DNA of 64,000 nt from Stutzerimonas stutzeri (lineage in GTDB: Bacteria; Pseudomonadota; Gammaproteobacteria; Pseudomonadales; Pseudomonadaceae), in NCBI RefSeq assembly GCF_018138085.1, contig NZ_CP073105.1, positions 1,178,001 to 1,242,000 on the forward strand, read 5' to 3'. The translations under genes and the position numbers were made by a program. The notes below the pieces were generated by a model. It worked only from the letters and a program-made list of their open reading frames with translations. It did no database searches and was not told where the DNA came from. Of the stretch, positions 16,174 to 26,526 are shown one piece after another (position 1 is the first letter of the stretch; each line of letters starts with the position of its first letter).

Positions 16174-17605
16174 AGGAAGTGACCCTCGTCTCGTACGCCG
16201 GCGCTTGTTGTTCGTGGAAGCATTTGCGCAGCAGGTTCTGTGCGACCAGCAGGCGGTATTCGCGGCTGGCACGGAAATCGGTCAGCGGTGTGAAGTCCTT
16301 CTCCAGTGCCTCACAGGCGCGCTCGATGGTCTCTGCAGTGAACGGCGCGCCGATCAAGGCTCGCTCGCAGGCCACCGCGCGTTTCGGAATGGCCGCCATG
16401 CCGCCGAACGCGACGCGGGCATCGTCGATCAGGCCGTCTTCGAGCTTCAGGTCGAAGGCTGCGCAGACGGCGGAAATGTCATCGTCCAAACGCTTGGACA
16501 CTTTGTAGGCGCGGAACAGCTGGTTCGGCTGGGCGCGCGGCACGATGATCTTCTCGATGAATTCACCCTGCTCGCGAGCGGTGACCTTGTAGTCGATGAA
16601 GTAATCCTGCAGCAGCAGGGTGCGGCTGTTGTTGCCTTTGCGTAGCACGACTTGCGCACCCAATGCGATCAGCAGGGGCGGCGAATCGCCGATGGGCGAG
16701 GCGTTACCGATGTTCCCGCCCAGCGTGCCCTGGTTGCGGATCTGCAAGGAGGCGAAGCGGTGCAGCAGCTCGCCGAAGTCCGGGTATTCCTTCGCCAGCA
16801 CCTCGTAGCAATCGGTCAGCGGTGTGGCCGCGCCGATCTCGATGCCCTTGTCGGTGACCTCGACCTTTTTCATCTCGGCGATGTGGCCGACGTAGATCAT
16901 TACCGGCAGTTCGCGGTGGAACTGGGTGACTTCAAGGGCGAGGTCAGTGCCACCCGCGAGCAGGCGGGCGTCCGGGTTGGCGCTGTAGATCTCGGCCAGA
17001 TCGCCAACGGTCAGTGGCGACAGGCAGCGCTTGTCGCCGCTGTTCAGTTCGGCGGTTTCGTGGGGTTCGATGGCTTTCAGCTGAGCAACGGTTTCGGCTT
17101 CGCTGGCGTCGAACTGGTCCGGCTGCTTGCCACAGCAGGCCTGTTCGGCGGCATCCAGAATCGGGCGGTAGCCGGTGCAGCGGCAGAGATTGCCAGCCAA
17201 GGCTTCGTGGGTGTCGGCCTTGTCGAAGCCATCCGCCGATTTCTGCAGGGCAAACAGGCTCATGACGAAGCCCGGCGTGCAGAAGCCGCACTGCGAACCG
17301 TGGCAGTCGACCATCGCCTGCTGGACGCTGTGTAGCTGGCCCTTGTGCTTCAGGTCCTCGACGGTGATCAACTGTTTGCCGTGCAAGGCGGAGACGAAGG
17401 TCAGGCAGGAATTGAGTGTGCGGTAGCGCAAGCGGTCGCCATCGAGCTCGCCGACCACGACGGTGCAGGCACCGCAGTCACCGGAAGCGCAGCCTTCTTT
17501 GGTGCCGGACTTGCCGCGGTATTCACGCAGGTATTCCAGCACGGTGGTATTCGGATCGAGTGTCTGCTCACGGCGCAGTTCTCGATTGAGTAGGAACTGG
17601 ATCAA
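16166..17605 (-). CDS. xdhA: Xanthine dehydrogenase FAD/iron-sulfur subunit XdhA
   Basis: Electron-transfer subunit of xanthine dehydrogenase. 479 residues. The plant-type 2Fe-2S cluster is held by Cys39, Cys44, Cys47 and Cys67. The second cluster uses Cys106, Cys109, Cys141 and Cys143 (CGFC and CRCTG). The FAD domain follows with LLAGGTDLALEV near residue 215 and LGGNIGNASPIGDSPP near 295. It is the first gene of xdhABC-guaD. Two tandem palindromes lie 57-93 bases upstream of its ATG and may be operators distinct from the TTGTATACAA sites. Confidence 0.96.
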   Translation of the reverse strand: MIQFLLNRELRREQTLDPNTTVLEYLREYRGKSGTKEGCASGDCGACTVVVGELDGDRLRYRTLNSCLTFVSALHGKQLITVEDLKHKGQLHSVQQAMVDCHGSQCGFCTPGFVMSLFALQKSADGFDKADTHEALAGNLCRCTGYRPILDAAEQACCGKQPDQFDASEAETVAQLKAIEPHETAELNSGDKRCLSPLTVGDLAEIYSANPDARLLAGGTDLALEVTQFHRELPVMIYVGHIAEMKKVEVTDKGIEIGAATPLTDCYEVLAKEYPDFGELLHRFASLQIRNQGTLGGNIGNASPIGDSPPLLIALGAQVVLRKGNNSRTLLLQDYFIDYKVTAREQGEFIEKIIVPRAQPNQLFRAYKVSKRLDDDISAVCAAFDLKLEDGLIDDARVAFGGMAAIPKRAVACERALIGAPFTAETIERACEALEKDFTPLTDFRASREYRLLVAQNLLRKCFHEQQAPAYETRVTSYA

Positions 17606-17661
17606 GGAGGGCCTCCGGGGAGTTTTTGTTCTGGGCTCTGGTGGTGGAAATTATCCTTATC

Positions 17662-17698
17662 TGACTTTTTGGTCAACAAATTCCTGACTCAAAAGTCA
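17662..17698. promoter_or_regulatory. Two tandem palindromes upstream of xdhA
   Basis: TGACTTTTTGGTCA (17662-17675) and TGACTCAAAAGTCA (17685-17698) are both of the form TGAC-N6-GTCA, 23 bases centre to centre. That is about two helical turns, suggesting side-by-side dimer binding. They do not resemble the GntR sites, so a separate regulator is inferred. Confidence 0.55.
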
Positions 17699-17881
17699 GC
17701 TCGTCGACGAGCGAAGTTTACGCAGCAATGCGTGTGCCGCTTCGGCTTGTTGTTCATGGATATGAGTGTGGCCCAGATGGGCCAGGATTGCCCCGCGCAG
17801 GTAGACGTAAGGCTTCGGCTAAAGTGCGAGCAGACTGTTGTCTGCTGCAAGGGCGATCTGGTCAGGCGTTTCGGCAGAGGC
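17696..17881 (-). pseudogene. Possible decayed gene remnant upstream of xdhA
   Basis: On the minus strand a 40-residue reading (PKPYVYLRGAILAHLGH, later EAAHALLRKLR) ends at a stop inside the xdhA operator. It is preceded, after an in-frame TAG, by a similar coding-like stretch (AETPDQIALAADNSLLAL). Codon use looks protein-like, but there is no start and there is an internal stop. No family was recognised. The rest of the 17606-17977 gap shows only a small GCAGAC/GTCTGC hairpin. Confidence 0.25.
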
Positions 17882-17977
17882 AGGCCAAACGCGGCGCCTA
17901 CTGATCTGCCGTCTCAGCGGACGATATTTCGGCGCCCGAATTATCAGTTCGTCTGGCCCTGGAGTGCTTGCGCTCTC

Positions 17978-18415
17978 TCAGGGACGGTCTACGAAAGGTG
18001 TTGCGACAGCCGCTCGACTATTTTTCCCGCCGACCAAAGGTAGCGTTTGGGCCAACATCCAGCCGACCTCCGCGAGCAGGAACGGCAGCAGCACGAGGCT
18101 GGCACCATGAGCAAGGGCATACAGCTGCCAGAGTGAAAACAACAGGCGACCTGCCGCATCGTAGCGCCCGAAGCGCGGACGTGGATGGCGAATCCGCAGC
18201 ACCGCCCAGATACAAACGATGCTGCCAAGCAGGTTGGCCATCAATACGTGCATCGGAGCGAAAGCCGGCAGTGGATATACTCCGACTTGCACGGCGACTG
18301 CCGATAACGCCTCATGCAAGACAGTAAAAGACCAGGGCGTGGCGAAGGGCGCCGTGACCAGGAGGTCGTACCAGGCGCTTGCAAGGACGATTCGGCGATA
18401 GCGAGCGGTTGTCAT
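17978..18415 (-). CDS. Small multi-pass membrane protein of unknown function
   Basis: 145 residues with about four hydrophobic segments: residues 8-25 around IVLASAWYDLLVTAPF, 48-72 around AFAPMHVLMANLLGSIV, 88-108 and 110-125. No family is recognised. It is divergently transcribed from a MerR-type regulator, and a MerR-like dyad lies in the 80-bp gap overlapping a -35 (TTGACC) that reads toward this gene. It is therefore probably the regulator's target. The pair looks like a small efflux or stress module, but the function is not shown by the sequence. Confidence 0.7.
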   Translation of the reverse strand: MTTARYRRIVLASAWYDLLVTAPFATPWSFTVLHEALSAVAVQVGVYPLPAFAPMHVLMANLLGSIVCIWAVLRIRHPRPRFGRYDAAGRLLFSLWQLYALAHGASLVLLPFLLAEVGWMLAQTLPLVGGKNSRAAVATPFVDRP

Positions 18416-18449
18416 GGATGGTTCTCCCGTTGAGGTGCCAACAGTCTCA

Positions 18450-18471
18450 ACCCTGGAGTACGCTCTATGGT
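18450..18471. promoter_or_regulatory. MerR-type operator between divergent genes
   Basis: An imperfect dyad, ACCCTGGAGT and (reversed) ACCATAGAGC, matches at 7 of 10 positions. On the minus strand it follows directly after TTGACC, leaving a long spacer of about 19 bases to a weak -10. Long spacers overlapped by a dyad are the hallmark of MerR-activated promoters. Confidence 0.6.
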
Positions 18472-18495
18472 CAACCCTATTTCTGGAGCAGGTAT

Positions 18496-18864
18496 ATGCG
18501 CATCGGTGAGCTCGCGGCCGAATCTGGACTGAGTCGTGACACGCTTAGGTTTTACGAGGCGCGCGGGCTTATCCGAGCTGTACGTAGCGGCAACGGGTAT
18601 CGGCATTACCCTGCCGAAACAGTGCAAACGCTGTTTTACATTCGCACCGCGCAGCGCCTCGGATTTAGTCTGGCCGAGATCGGTGAAAATCTGGATCGGG
18701 TAGCGGACGCGCCCGATCCAGACCAGATGGTCGAGGCTTTGCTGCTTGAAAAGCTGGCGACCATCGATGAGCGCGTGAGCGAGCTGCAGGCGCTAAGGCA
18801 GATGATCAGCGAGCGCATCGGGTTGCCTTGCCCATTGCGTGGAAAGGCCGATACGCCCGCTTGA
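18496..18864 (+). CDS. MerR-family transcriptional regulator
   Basis: 122 residues. The N-terminal winged helix is MRIGELAAESGLSRDTLRFYEARGL, the standard MerR opening. A dimer helix follows at about residues 75-112 (DPDQMVEALLLEKLATIDERVSELQ). There is one Cys (in GLPCPLRG) near the C-terminus and no metal-binding Cys cluster, so it is not clearly of the CueR or ZntR type. GGAG precedes the ATG by 7 bases. It probably controls the divergent membrane-protein gene through the dyad at 18450-18471. It ends 5 bases from the convergent deaminase gene. Confidence 0.88.
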   Translation: MRIGELAAESGLSRDTLRFYEARGLIRAVRSGNGYRHYPAETVQTLFYIRTAQRLGFSLAEIGENLDRVADAPDPDQMVEALLLEKLATIDERVSELQALRQMISERIGLPCPLRGKADTPA

Positions 18865-18869
18865 CCCCG

Positions 18870-20225
18870 TCAACCGGCAATCAGCTCGCGTGCCGCCTGG
18901 CTGTGGTTGGCGATCAGTCCGGCCACGTCGAGGCCTTCGATCTGGCCGTCGACGACTCGCCACTGGCCACCCACCATCACCCGGTCGGCCCGGTCGGCGC
19001 CGCACAGCAGCAGCGCCGAGATCGGGTCGTGGCTGCCGGAGAAACGCAGTTCGTCTAGCTTGAACAGCGCCAGGTCGGCCTGTTTGCCGACGGCCAGTTC
19101 GCCTACGTCGCCACGACCCAGTAGCCGTGCCGAACCGCGCGTGGCCCAGCCCAGCACCCGCTCCGGGGTGATCTGCTCGGCGCCGTAGCGCAGGCGCTGG
19201 ATATACAGCGCCTGCCGGGCTTCGAGGATCATGTTGGACGCATCGTTGGAGGCCGAACCGTCCACGCCGAGGCCGATAGGCGCTCCCGCCGATTCGAGCG
19301 CCACGGTCGGGCAAATCCCTGAGGCCAGGCGCATGTTCGAGCTCGGGCAATGACAGATGCCGGTACCCGCGGCGCCGAGACGTGCGATCTCGTCGTCGTT
19401 GAAGTGAATCCCGTGCGCCAGCCAGGTGCGCTCGGACAGCCAGCCGACGCTGTCCAGGTAGTCGACGGTGCGCAGGCCGAAGCGCTGCAGGCAGAAGTCT
19501 TCCTCGTCCAGAGTCTCGGCCAGGTGCGTGTGCAGACGCACGTCGTGGTGTTCCGCTAGCGCCGCGCTGGCGCGCATGATTTCTGGCGTGACCGAAAACG
19601 GTGAGCAGGGCGCCAGGCCGATCTGGATCTGGGCTCCGGCGCCGCGCTCGTGGTAGCGCGCGATCAGCCGCTCGCTGTCCTCGAGAATCGCCTGGGCCGT
19701 CTGCACGGTGTGTTGCGGTGGCAGACCGCCATCGGCTTCGCCCAGACTCATGGAGCCGCGCGTCAGCATCGCGCGCATGCCCAGTTCGCGCACGGCCTCG
19801 ATCTGCACGTCGATGGCGTTTTCCAGACCGTCCGGAAACAGGTAGTGATGGTCCGCCGCAGTGGTGCAGCCCGATAGCAGCAGCTCGGCAAGCGCGACCT
19901 TGCTGGCTAGCGCCAGGCGGTCCGGTGTCAGACGCGCCCAGACCGGGTAGAGCGTCTTCAGCCAGGGGAACAGCGGCTGGTTGACCACGGGGCCCCAGGC
20001 GCGGGTGAGGGTCTGGTAGAAGTGGTGGTGCGTGTTGATCAGCCCCGGCAGCACGACGTGCTCGTGGGCGTCGAAAGTGCTGTCGACGGGGGACGATGGG
20101 GATTGTCCGGAGCCGAGCAGTTCGGCAATGGCACCATTTTCGATCACCAGCCCGCCGGGGGCTTTCTGATCGTTGGCGGTGTAGAGGGCGAGGGGGTTCT
20201 TGATCCAGATACGGCTGGCAGTCAT
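18870..20225 (-). CDS. 8-oxoguanine deaminase
   Basis: Converts 8-oxoguanine to urate, letting oxidised guanine enter the pathway below xanthine dehydrogenase. 451-residue zinc amidohydrolase. PGLINTHHHFYQTLTRA carries the metal-binding His triplet (66-68). Also seen are LHTHLAETLDEEDFC, CHCPSSNMRLASGICP and GLGVDGSASNDASNM with the catalytic Asp. These match the Pseudomonas 8-oxoguanine deaminase subgroup rather than cytosine or guanine deaminases. It stands alone near the purine island. S-adenosylhomocysteine or atrazine-type deaminases are more distant alternatives. Confidence 0.85.
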   Translation of the reverse strand: MTASRIWIKNPLALYTANDQKAPGGLVIENGAIAELLGSGQSPSSPVDSTFDAHEHVVLPGLINTHHHFYQTLTRAWGPVVNQPLFPWLKTLYPVWARLTPDRLALASKVALAELLLSGCTTAADHHYLFPDGLENAIDVQIEAVRELGMRAMLTRGSMSLGEADGGLPPQHTVQTAQAILEDSERLIARYHERGAGAQIQIGLAPCSPFSVTPEIMRASAALAEHHDVRLHTHLAETLDEEDFCLQRFGLRTVDYLDSVGWLSERTWLAHGIHFNDDEIARLGAAGTGICHCPSSNMRLASGICPTVALESAGAPIGLGVDGSASNDASNMILEARQALYIQRLRYGAEQITPERVLGWATRGSARLLGRGDVGELAVGKQADLALFKLDELRFSGSHDPISALLLCGADRADRVMVGGQWRVVDGQIEGLDVAGLIANHSQAARELIAG

Positions 20226-20291
20226 GGCCGGCTTCTCCTGAGTTGAGTTCAGAAATGAGCCAGCTCAGTTATGCCCTGTCTGCTGATCCAG

Positions 20292-20328
20292 GGGGACGCC
20301 TAGTCGGGGACGCCTAGTCGGGGACGCC
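20292..20328. repeat. 14-bp tandem repeat
   Basis: GGGGACGCCTAGTC occurs twice in full and a third time in part, 67 bases upstream of the 8-oxoguanine deaminase gene. Confidence 0.8.
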
Positions 20329-20463
20329 CAGCCAGTACGCCTGATTGCGACGCCTGGCTGCGTGCCTTGCGCAACGACAGTGTGGAAACGCGTTGCGTGG
20401 CGCGAAACGCACGATAAAAGATCGTGGCTCGATTGTCACCGTTTCAGTGCACTCGAGAGCGGT

Positions 20464-20526
20464 GATGGGTTGCACCCATCCTACGGGAGATGTTTCGCCG
20501 GGCCAGTAGGATGGGCGAAGCCCATC
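20464..20526. repeat. GGATGGG/CCCATCC extragenic palindromes
   Basis: Two facing copies of a GATGGG-N-CCCATC hairpin with TAGGATGGG edges, typical Pseudomonas extragenic repeats. The remainder of the 20226-20605 gap holds no recognisable gene. Confidence 0.6.
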
Positions 20527-20605
20527 AGGCGGCGTAGCAACTGTGAAAGGCCGAATGCGAACGCATCGTCGTTCTCGTCCAGCCTTCCAGCGCTTTGCGT
20601 CGGCT

Positions 20606-21307
<702 letters not shown>

Positions 21308-21309
21308 GG

Positions 21310-22077
21310 TTACGCCTCTCCCAGATAGGCTTTGATCACGTCCGGATTGTCGCGGATCTGCTCCGGCGTACCGTCCGCCAGCGGACAGCCCTGGTTGATC
21401 ACGACGATATGGTCGGAAATGCTCATGACCAGCTTCATGTCGTGCTCGATGAGCAGCACCGTGACGCCATGCTTGTCCCGCAGCATGCCGATCAACGCCT
21501 TCAGGTCCTCGGTTTCCTTCGGGTTCAAACCTGCTGCCGGCTCGTCGAGCATGAGGATGCGCGGGCGCGTCATCATGCAGCGGGCGATTTCCAGACGGCG
21601 TTGCTGGCCGTAGGCGAGGGTGCCCGCGGGGCGGTTGGCGATATCGGTCAGGTTGACCTGCTCGAGCCAGTGCGCGGCGAAGTCCATCGCCTCGTGCTCG
21701 CTCTTGCGAAAGGCCTTGGTCTTCAGCAGGCCGGACAGGAAGTTGGTGTTCAGATGCCGGTGCTGGGCGACCAACAGGTTTTCCACCGCCGTCATGTCCT
21801 TGAACAGACGAACGTTCTGGAAAGTACGCACCACGCCCTTGCGGGCGATCTTGTGGCCGGGTAGGCCCTGGATCGGTTCGCCGTCGAGCAATATCTTGCC
21901 GTCGGTGGGCTGGTAGAAGCCGGTCAGGCAGTTGAACACCGTGGTCTTGCCGGCGCCGTTGGGGCCGATCATGGAGACCACCTGCTTTTCATGTACGGTC
22001 AGGCCTACCCCGTTGACGGCCAGGAGGCCGCCGAAGCGCATGGTCAGGCCGCTTACTTCGAGAATCGGGCGGCTCAT
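21310..22077 (-). CDS. livG: Branched-chain amino-acid ABC transporter ATPase LivG
   Basis: Second ATPase of the Liv system. 255 residues. Walker A is GPNGAGKTT, and the LivG-type insert has [19 protein letters not shown] and [19 protein letters not shown]. Walker B is [15 protein letters not shown]. Its ATG overlaps the livM stop by 4 bases, showing coupled translation. Confidence 0.95.
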   Translation of the reverse strand: MSRPILEVSGLTMRFGGLLAVNGVGLTVHEKQVVSMIGPNGAGKTTVFNCLTGFYQPTDGKILLDGEPIQGLPGHKIARKGVVRTFQNVRLFKDMTAVENLLVAQHRHLNTNFLSGLLKTKAFRKSEHEAMDFAAHWLEQVNLTDIANRPAGTLAYGQQRRLEIARCMMTRPRILMLDEPAAGLNPKETEDLKALIGMLRDKHGVTVLLIEHDMKLVMSISDHIVVINQGCPLADGTPEQIRDNPDVIKAYLGEA

Positions 22078-23326
22078 CGCTTCAGCTCCAGGTGGGGACG
22101 TTGCATGGGCAGCAGGCCCTGCGGACGCCAGATCATCATCAGCACCATCAAGGCGCCGAACATCAGCATGCGGTACTCGCTGAACTCACGCATCAGCTCA
22201 GGCAGCAGGATCATCACGATGGCGGCGAGAATCACCCCAAGCTGTGAGCCCATGCCGCCCAGCACCACGATGGCGAGGATGATGGCCGATTCGATGAAGG
22301 TGAACGACTCCGGTGACACCAAGCCCTGGCGCGCGGCGAAGAAGCTGCCGGCAAAACCGGCGAAGGTAGCGCCCAGGGTAAAGGCCGAAAGCTTGATCAC
22401 GGTGGGGTTCATACCCAGCGCGCGGCAGGCGATCTCGTCTTCACGCAGCGCTTCCCAGGCGCGGCCGATGGGCATGCGCAGCAGCCGGTTGATCACGAAC
22501 AGCGTCAACAACACCAGCAGTACGGCGATCAGGTAGAGGAAGATCACCTTGTTGATGGAGCTGTAATCGAGCCCGAAGAACTCGTGGAAGGTCTGCATGC
22601 CCTCGTCGGCGCGGCGGTCGAACGACAGGCCGAACAGCGTCGGCTTCTCGATGCCGCTGATGCCGTTCGGGCCGCCGGTCAGCCAGGTCATGTTACGCAG
22701 CAGCAGGCGAATGATCTCGCCGAAGCCCAGGGTCACGATCGCCAGGTAATCGCCGCGCAAGCGCAGCACCGGGAAGCCCAGCAGGAAGCCGAACAGCGCC
22801 GCCATCGCACCGGCAATGGGCAGTGCCATCCAGAACCCGAAGCCGTAGTAATGCGAGAGCAGCGCGTAGGTGTAAGCACCCACGGCGTAGAAACCCACAT
22901 AGCCCAGGTCCAGCAGCCCGGCCAGACCGACGACGATGTTCAGGCCCAGGCCGAGCATCACGTAGATCAGGATCAGGGTAGCGATGTCCACCGCACCGCG
23001 CGAACCGAAGAACGGCCACACCAGCGCCAGAACGATCAGACCGATGATGATGGCGCGCTGGGTAGACGGCAGCGTGAGGAAATTGCCCGCACCCGCTGGT
23101 ACCGTCGGCAGGTTGGGACTGGCGGCCCAGCCGGCCGCCAGGTGATGGCGGAACAGCTGCCAGAAGAACATGGCCACGGCGCAGGCGGCGATGATCCAGA
23201 ACGTCTTGGCATCGCTGCCATGCACTTCCAGGCGAATGCCGACGGTTGTGAGCTTCAGGCCGAACACCGGGACGGCAACGGCGAATACCAGCAGAGCACT
23301 GAAAAAGGCAGTGCGAAGATTGCGAG

Positions 23327-23330
<4 letters not shown>
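22074..23330 (-). CDS. livM: Branched-chain amino-acid ABC transporter permease LivM
   Basis: Inner-membrane permease. 418 residues with a long N-terminal extension of two to three helices before the core. The core has [30 protein letters not shown] and the cytoplasmic EAA-like loop [21 protein letters not shown] that contacts the ATPase. It overlaps livH and livG by 4 bases each. Confidence 0.95.
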
Positions 23331-24250
<920 letters not shown>

Positions 24251-24675
24251 TACATTCTCCTGAACACCCGCAGCCCGTGCTAGCAGGGCCATCGAAAAAC
24301 CGTCTGCGTTGGCGACGTTCGTCAAAGGCAGCCTTGATGCGGGCCCATCGGTGCTGGTTGGAAAACACCTGAGCTGCACGTTTCGACTGTTTTGATTCAC
24401 TGCGCATGCCCTTGGGCCGGCCTTCGGCTGTGGCCGCCTTCGGTCGTTGCGCCTCGTCTTGCCTGCCTCGCCTACGTTTTCAACGGCTGCTCGACCGCCA
24501 AGGCGGACCTGCTTCGAACACGCTGCACGTGGAATGCGGCGCCAGGGGCTCGGTGCGGATCACGCACGTTGCCAATTTCGAGGCGGGCCAGCTGTGCAGG
24601 CCACTCGCTTGGTTGAAGGTGTTGCTGGGGTCGTCCCATCGCTTGTGGCCGGGTCAGCCCCGATCAGCTAAAACA
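24251..24675. other. braC-livH intergenic region
   Basis: About 425 bases with no convincing gene on either strand. It probably contains the livH leader, since livH lies in the same direction beyond the braC terminator. No clear promoter hexamers or operators were recognised. Confidence 0.4.
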
Positions 24676-24701
24676 AAGCCCACAGCGGATGCCGTGGGCT
24701 T
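24676..24701 (-). terminator. Terminator of braC
   Basis: On the minus strand AAGCCCAC pairs with GTGGGCTT around a 10-base loop, followed by a U-rich stretch (TGTTTTAG), 20 bases past the braC stop. Confidence 0.8.
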
Positions 24702-24720
24702 CGGTTGGGTGGTTAAAGGC

Positions 24721-25839
24721 TCACTTGGCTTCGGTCTTGGTGCCGTCCTGGTGCCATTCGTAAACCACGAAGTTGAAGTCCTTCAGGTCGCCCTTCTCGT
24801 CGAACGAGAGGCTGCCGGTCGGGGTATCGAAGGTGTTGCTGCGCAGCGCCTTGGCGACCTCTTCGGTATCCGTGCTGCCGGCCTTCTCGATGCCCTCGGC
24901 AATGACCTGCACGGCGGCGTAGGCCGGGAACACGAACGGGCCGCTCGGGTCCTGCTTCTTCGCCTTGAATGCATCGACCAGTTCCTGGTTGCGCGGATCC
25001 TGATCGAACGACTTCGGCAGCGTAACCAGCATGCCTTCCGAAGCTGGACCGGCAATGGCGGAAATTTCCGAGTTGCCGACGCCTTCAGGCCCCATGAACC
25101 GCACGTTCAGGCCCTTCTCCTTGGATTGGCGCAGCAGCAGGCCGAGTTCCGGGTGATAGCCGCCGTAGTAGACGAAATCCACGCCTGCCTGCTTGAGCTT
25201 GGAAATCATCGAGGAGAAGTCCTTGTCGCCGGCGTTGATGCCTTCGAACAGGCTGACCTTGACGCCTTTCTTCTCCAGGGTTTCCTTCACGGCGGTAGCG
25301 ATGCCTTCACCGTACTGCTGCTTGTCGTGGATGACGGCCACGTTCTTCGGCTTGACGTGGTCGGCAATGTAGTTGCCGGCGGTCGGGCCCTGCAGGCTGT
25401 CCAGGCCGATGGTGCGGAAGATCAGCTTGTAGCCGCGCGAGGTGATTTCCGGGCTGGTGGACGCCGCGGTGATCATCAGGATGCCTTCGTCTTCGTAGAT
25501 GTCGGATGCCGGCTGGGTCGAGCTGGAGCACAGATGGCCGACCACGAAGCTGATGCCGTCATTGACGATCTTGTTGGCAACCGCGACCGCCTGCTTCGGG
25601 TCGCACGCGTCGTCATACACGACACCTTCGAGCTGCTTGCCGTCGACGCCGCCTTTTTTGTTGATCTGCTCGATGGCCATCTGGGCACCGATGAACTGCA
25701 TGTCCCCGTATTGCGCAACGGCTCCGGTGACCGGGCCGGCCAAACCGATCTTGATCGTGTCGGCGGCAAGCGTGTAGCTCGCGGCTCCTGTCAAAGCGAT
25801 AGCCATGAAAAGTTTGGACAGACGTTGCTTGGTCTTCAT
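24721..25839 (-). CDS. braC: Periplasmic branched-chain amino-acid binding protein (BraC/LivJ type)
   Basis: Captures leucine, isoleucine, valine and often alanine or threonine in the periplasm for LivHMGF. 372 residues. The signal peptide is about residues 1-26, with cleavage after a TLA segment. The mature type-1 periplasmic fold begins DTIKIGLAGPVTGAVAQYGDMQ. The ligand-binding VVGHLCSSSTQPASDIYEDEG and TAASTSPEIT segments are conserved, with a probable disulfide between Cys residues in YDDACD and HLCSS. It has its own terminator and lies upstream of livHMGF in the same direction. Confidence 0.95.
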   Translation of the reverse strand: MKTKQRLSKLFMAIALTGAASYTLAADTIKIGLAGPVTGAVAQYGDMQFIGAQMAIEQINKKGGVDGKQLEGVVYDDACDPKQAVAVANKIVNDGISFVVGHLCSSSTQPASDIYEDEGILMITAASTSPEITSRGYKLIFRTIGLDSLQGPTAGNYIADHVKPKNVAVIHDKQQYGEGIATAVKETLEKKGVKVSLFEGINAGDKDFSSMISKLKQAGVDFVYYGGYHPELGLLLRQSKEKGLNVRFMGPEGVGNSEISAIAGPASEGMLVTLPKSFDQDPRNQELVDAFKAKKQDPSGPFVFPAYAAVQVIAEGIEKAGSTDTEEVAKALRSNTFDTPTGSLSFDEKGDLKDFNFVVYEWHQDGTKTEAK

Positions 25840-25981
25840 ATGCGCTCCACTTGCATCATTATTGTTTGAATCCTGCTGGCTGCAGTGTCGTTACGGGGCA
25901 AACGTCCCCAAACGGTACGGCAACTGTACCGGCACAGTGTAGAAGCGTCAGCACCTGTTTGCACAGTCAGGAATCATCCGG

Positions 25982-26009
25982 TTGATGAGATTTACCCGAA
26001 CGCTATCAT
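25982..26009 (+). promoter_or_regulatory. Likely sigma-70 promoter of the DUF2288 gene
   Basis: TTGATG (25982-25987), a 16-base spacer and TATCAT (26004-26009), about 30 bases before the ATG. Confidence 0.5.
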
Positions 26010-26038
26010 TGCGCCCTTTACGTAAACGGGTAGGTCCC

Positions 26039-26356
26039 ATGAACGAAGATTCAAGCACTCTCTATGCCAAGCTGCTGGGCGAAACCGCATCGATCACCTG
26101 GCAGGAGTTGCAACCCTTCTTCGCCCGCGGTGCCTTGCTGCGCGTGGTTGGCGACGTCGATCTGATCGAAGCCGCCCAGGCCGTCGCGCAAGACGATCGA
26201 GAGAAGGTAGCCGAGTGGCTGGCGAAAGGCCATATGGCCAAGCTCGAAGCCGACCAAGCGCAGGATTGGCTGGAGCGTGATCCTCAGCTCTGGGCTGTGG
26301 TGGTGGCACCGTGGGTATTGGTCCAGGAGCGGGGTGAGCGCCCGGTACTGCACTGA
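26039..26356 (+). CDS. DUF2288 family protein
   Basis: 105 residues, cytosolic, function unknown. STLYAKLLGETASITWQELQPFFARGALL at the N-terminus is the conserved core of the DUF2288 family, seen widely in Pseudomonas and cyanobacteria. The ATG at 26039 (not an upstream in-frame ATG at 25982) matches family starts and lies behind a good promoter. It stands alone between braC and the convergent ABC importer genes. Confidence 0.85.
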   Translation: MNEDSSTLYAKLLGETASITWQELQPFFARGALLRVVGDVDLIEAAQAVAQDDREKVAEWLAKGHMAKLEADQAQDWLERDPQLWAVVVAPWVLVQERGERPVLH

Positions 26357-26526
26357 TCAGGGGCGCTCCGCACGCGTTGCCGACCATTCATGTGACCTTC
26401 TTGCAGGTGTCCTTGCGATTGGGCATCTGTTTGCACTTCTAACCCAATGTTCGCAGCGCGCCGTCATCCTGCTCGAGAGTGTTGGCCAGCCTCTGTCGAC
26501 GATGAACAGTTGCTCAGGCCTGGATA

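Noticed and set aside
13669..16182. Very long plus-strand open frame (over 800 codons) opposite xdhB
   Set aside because: It mirrors the xdhB codon pattern in GC-rich DNA, has no recognisable domain and is His/Arg/Val-rich; xdhB on the other strand is certain.
24406..25869. Long plus-strand frame opposite braC
   Set aside because: Antisense of a certain gene with its own signal peptide and terminator; composition is shadow-like.
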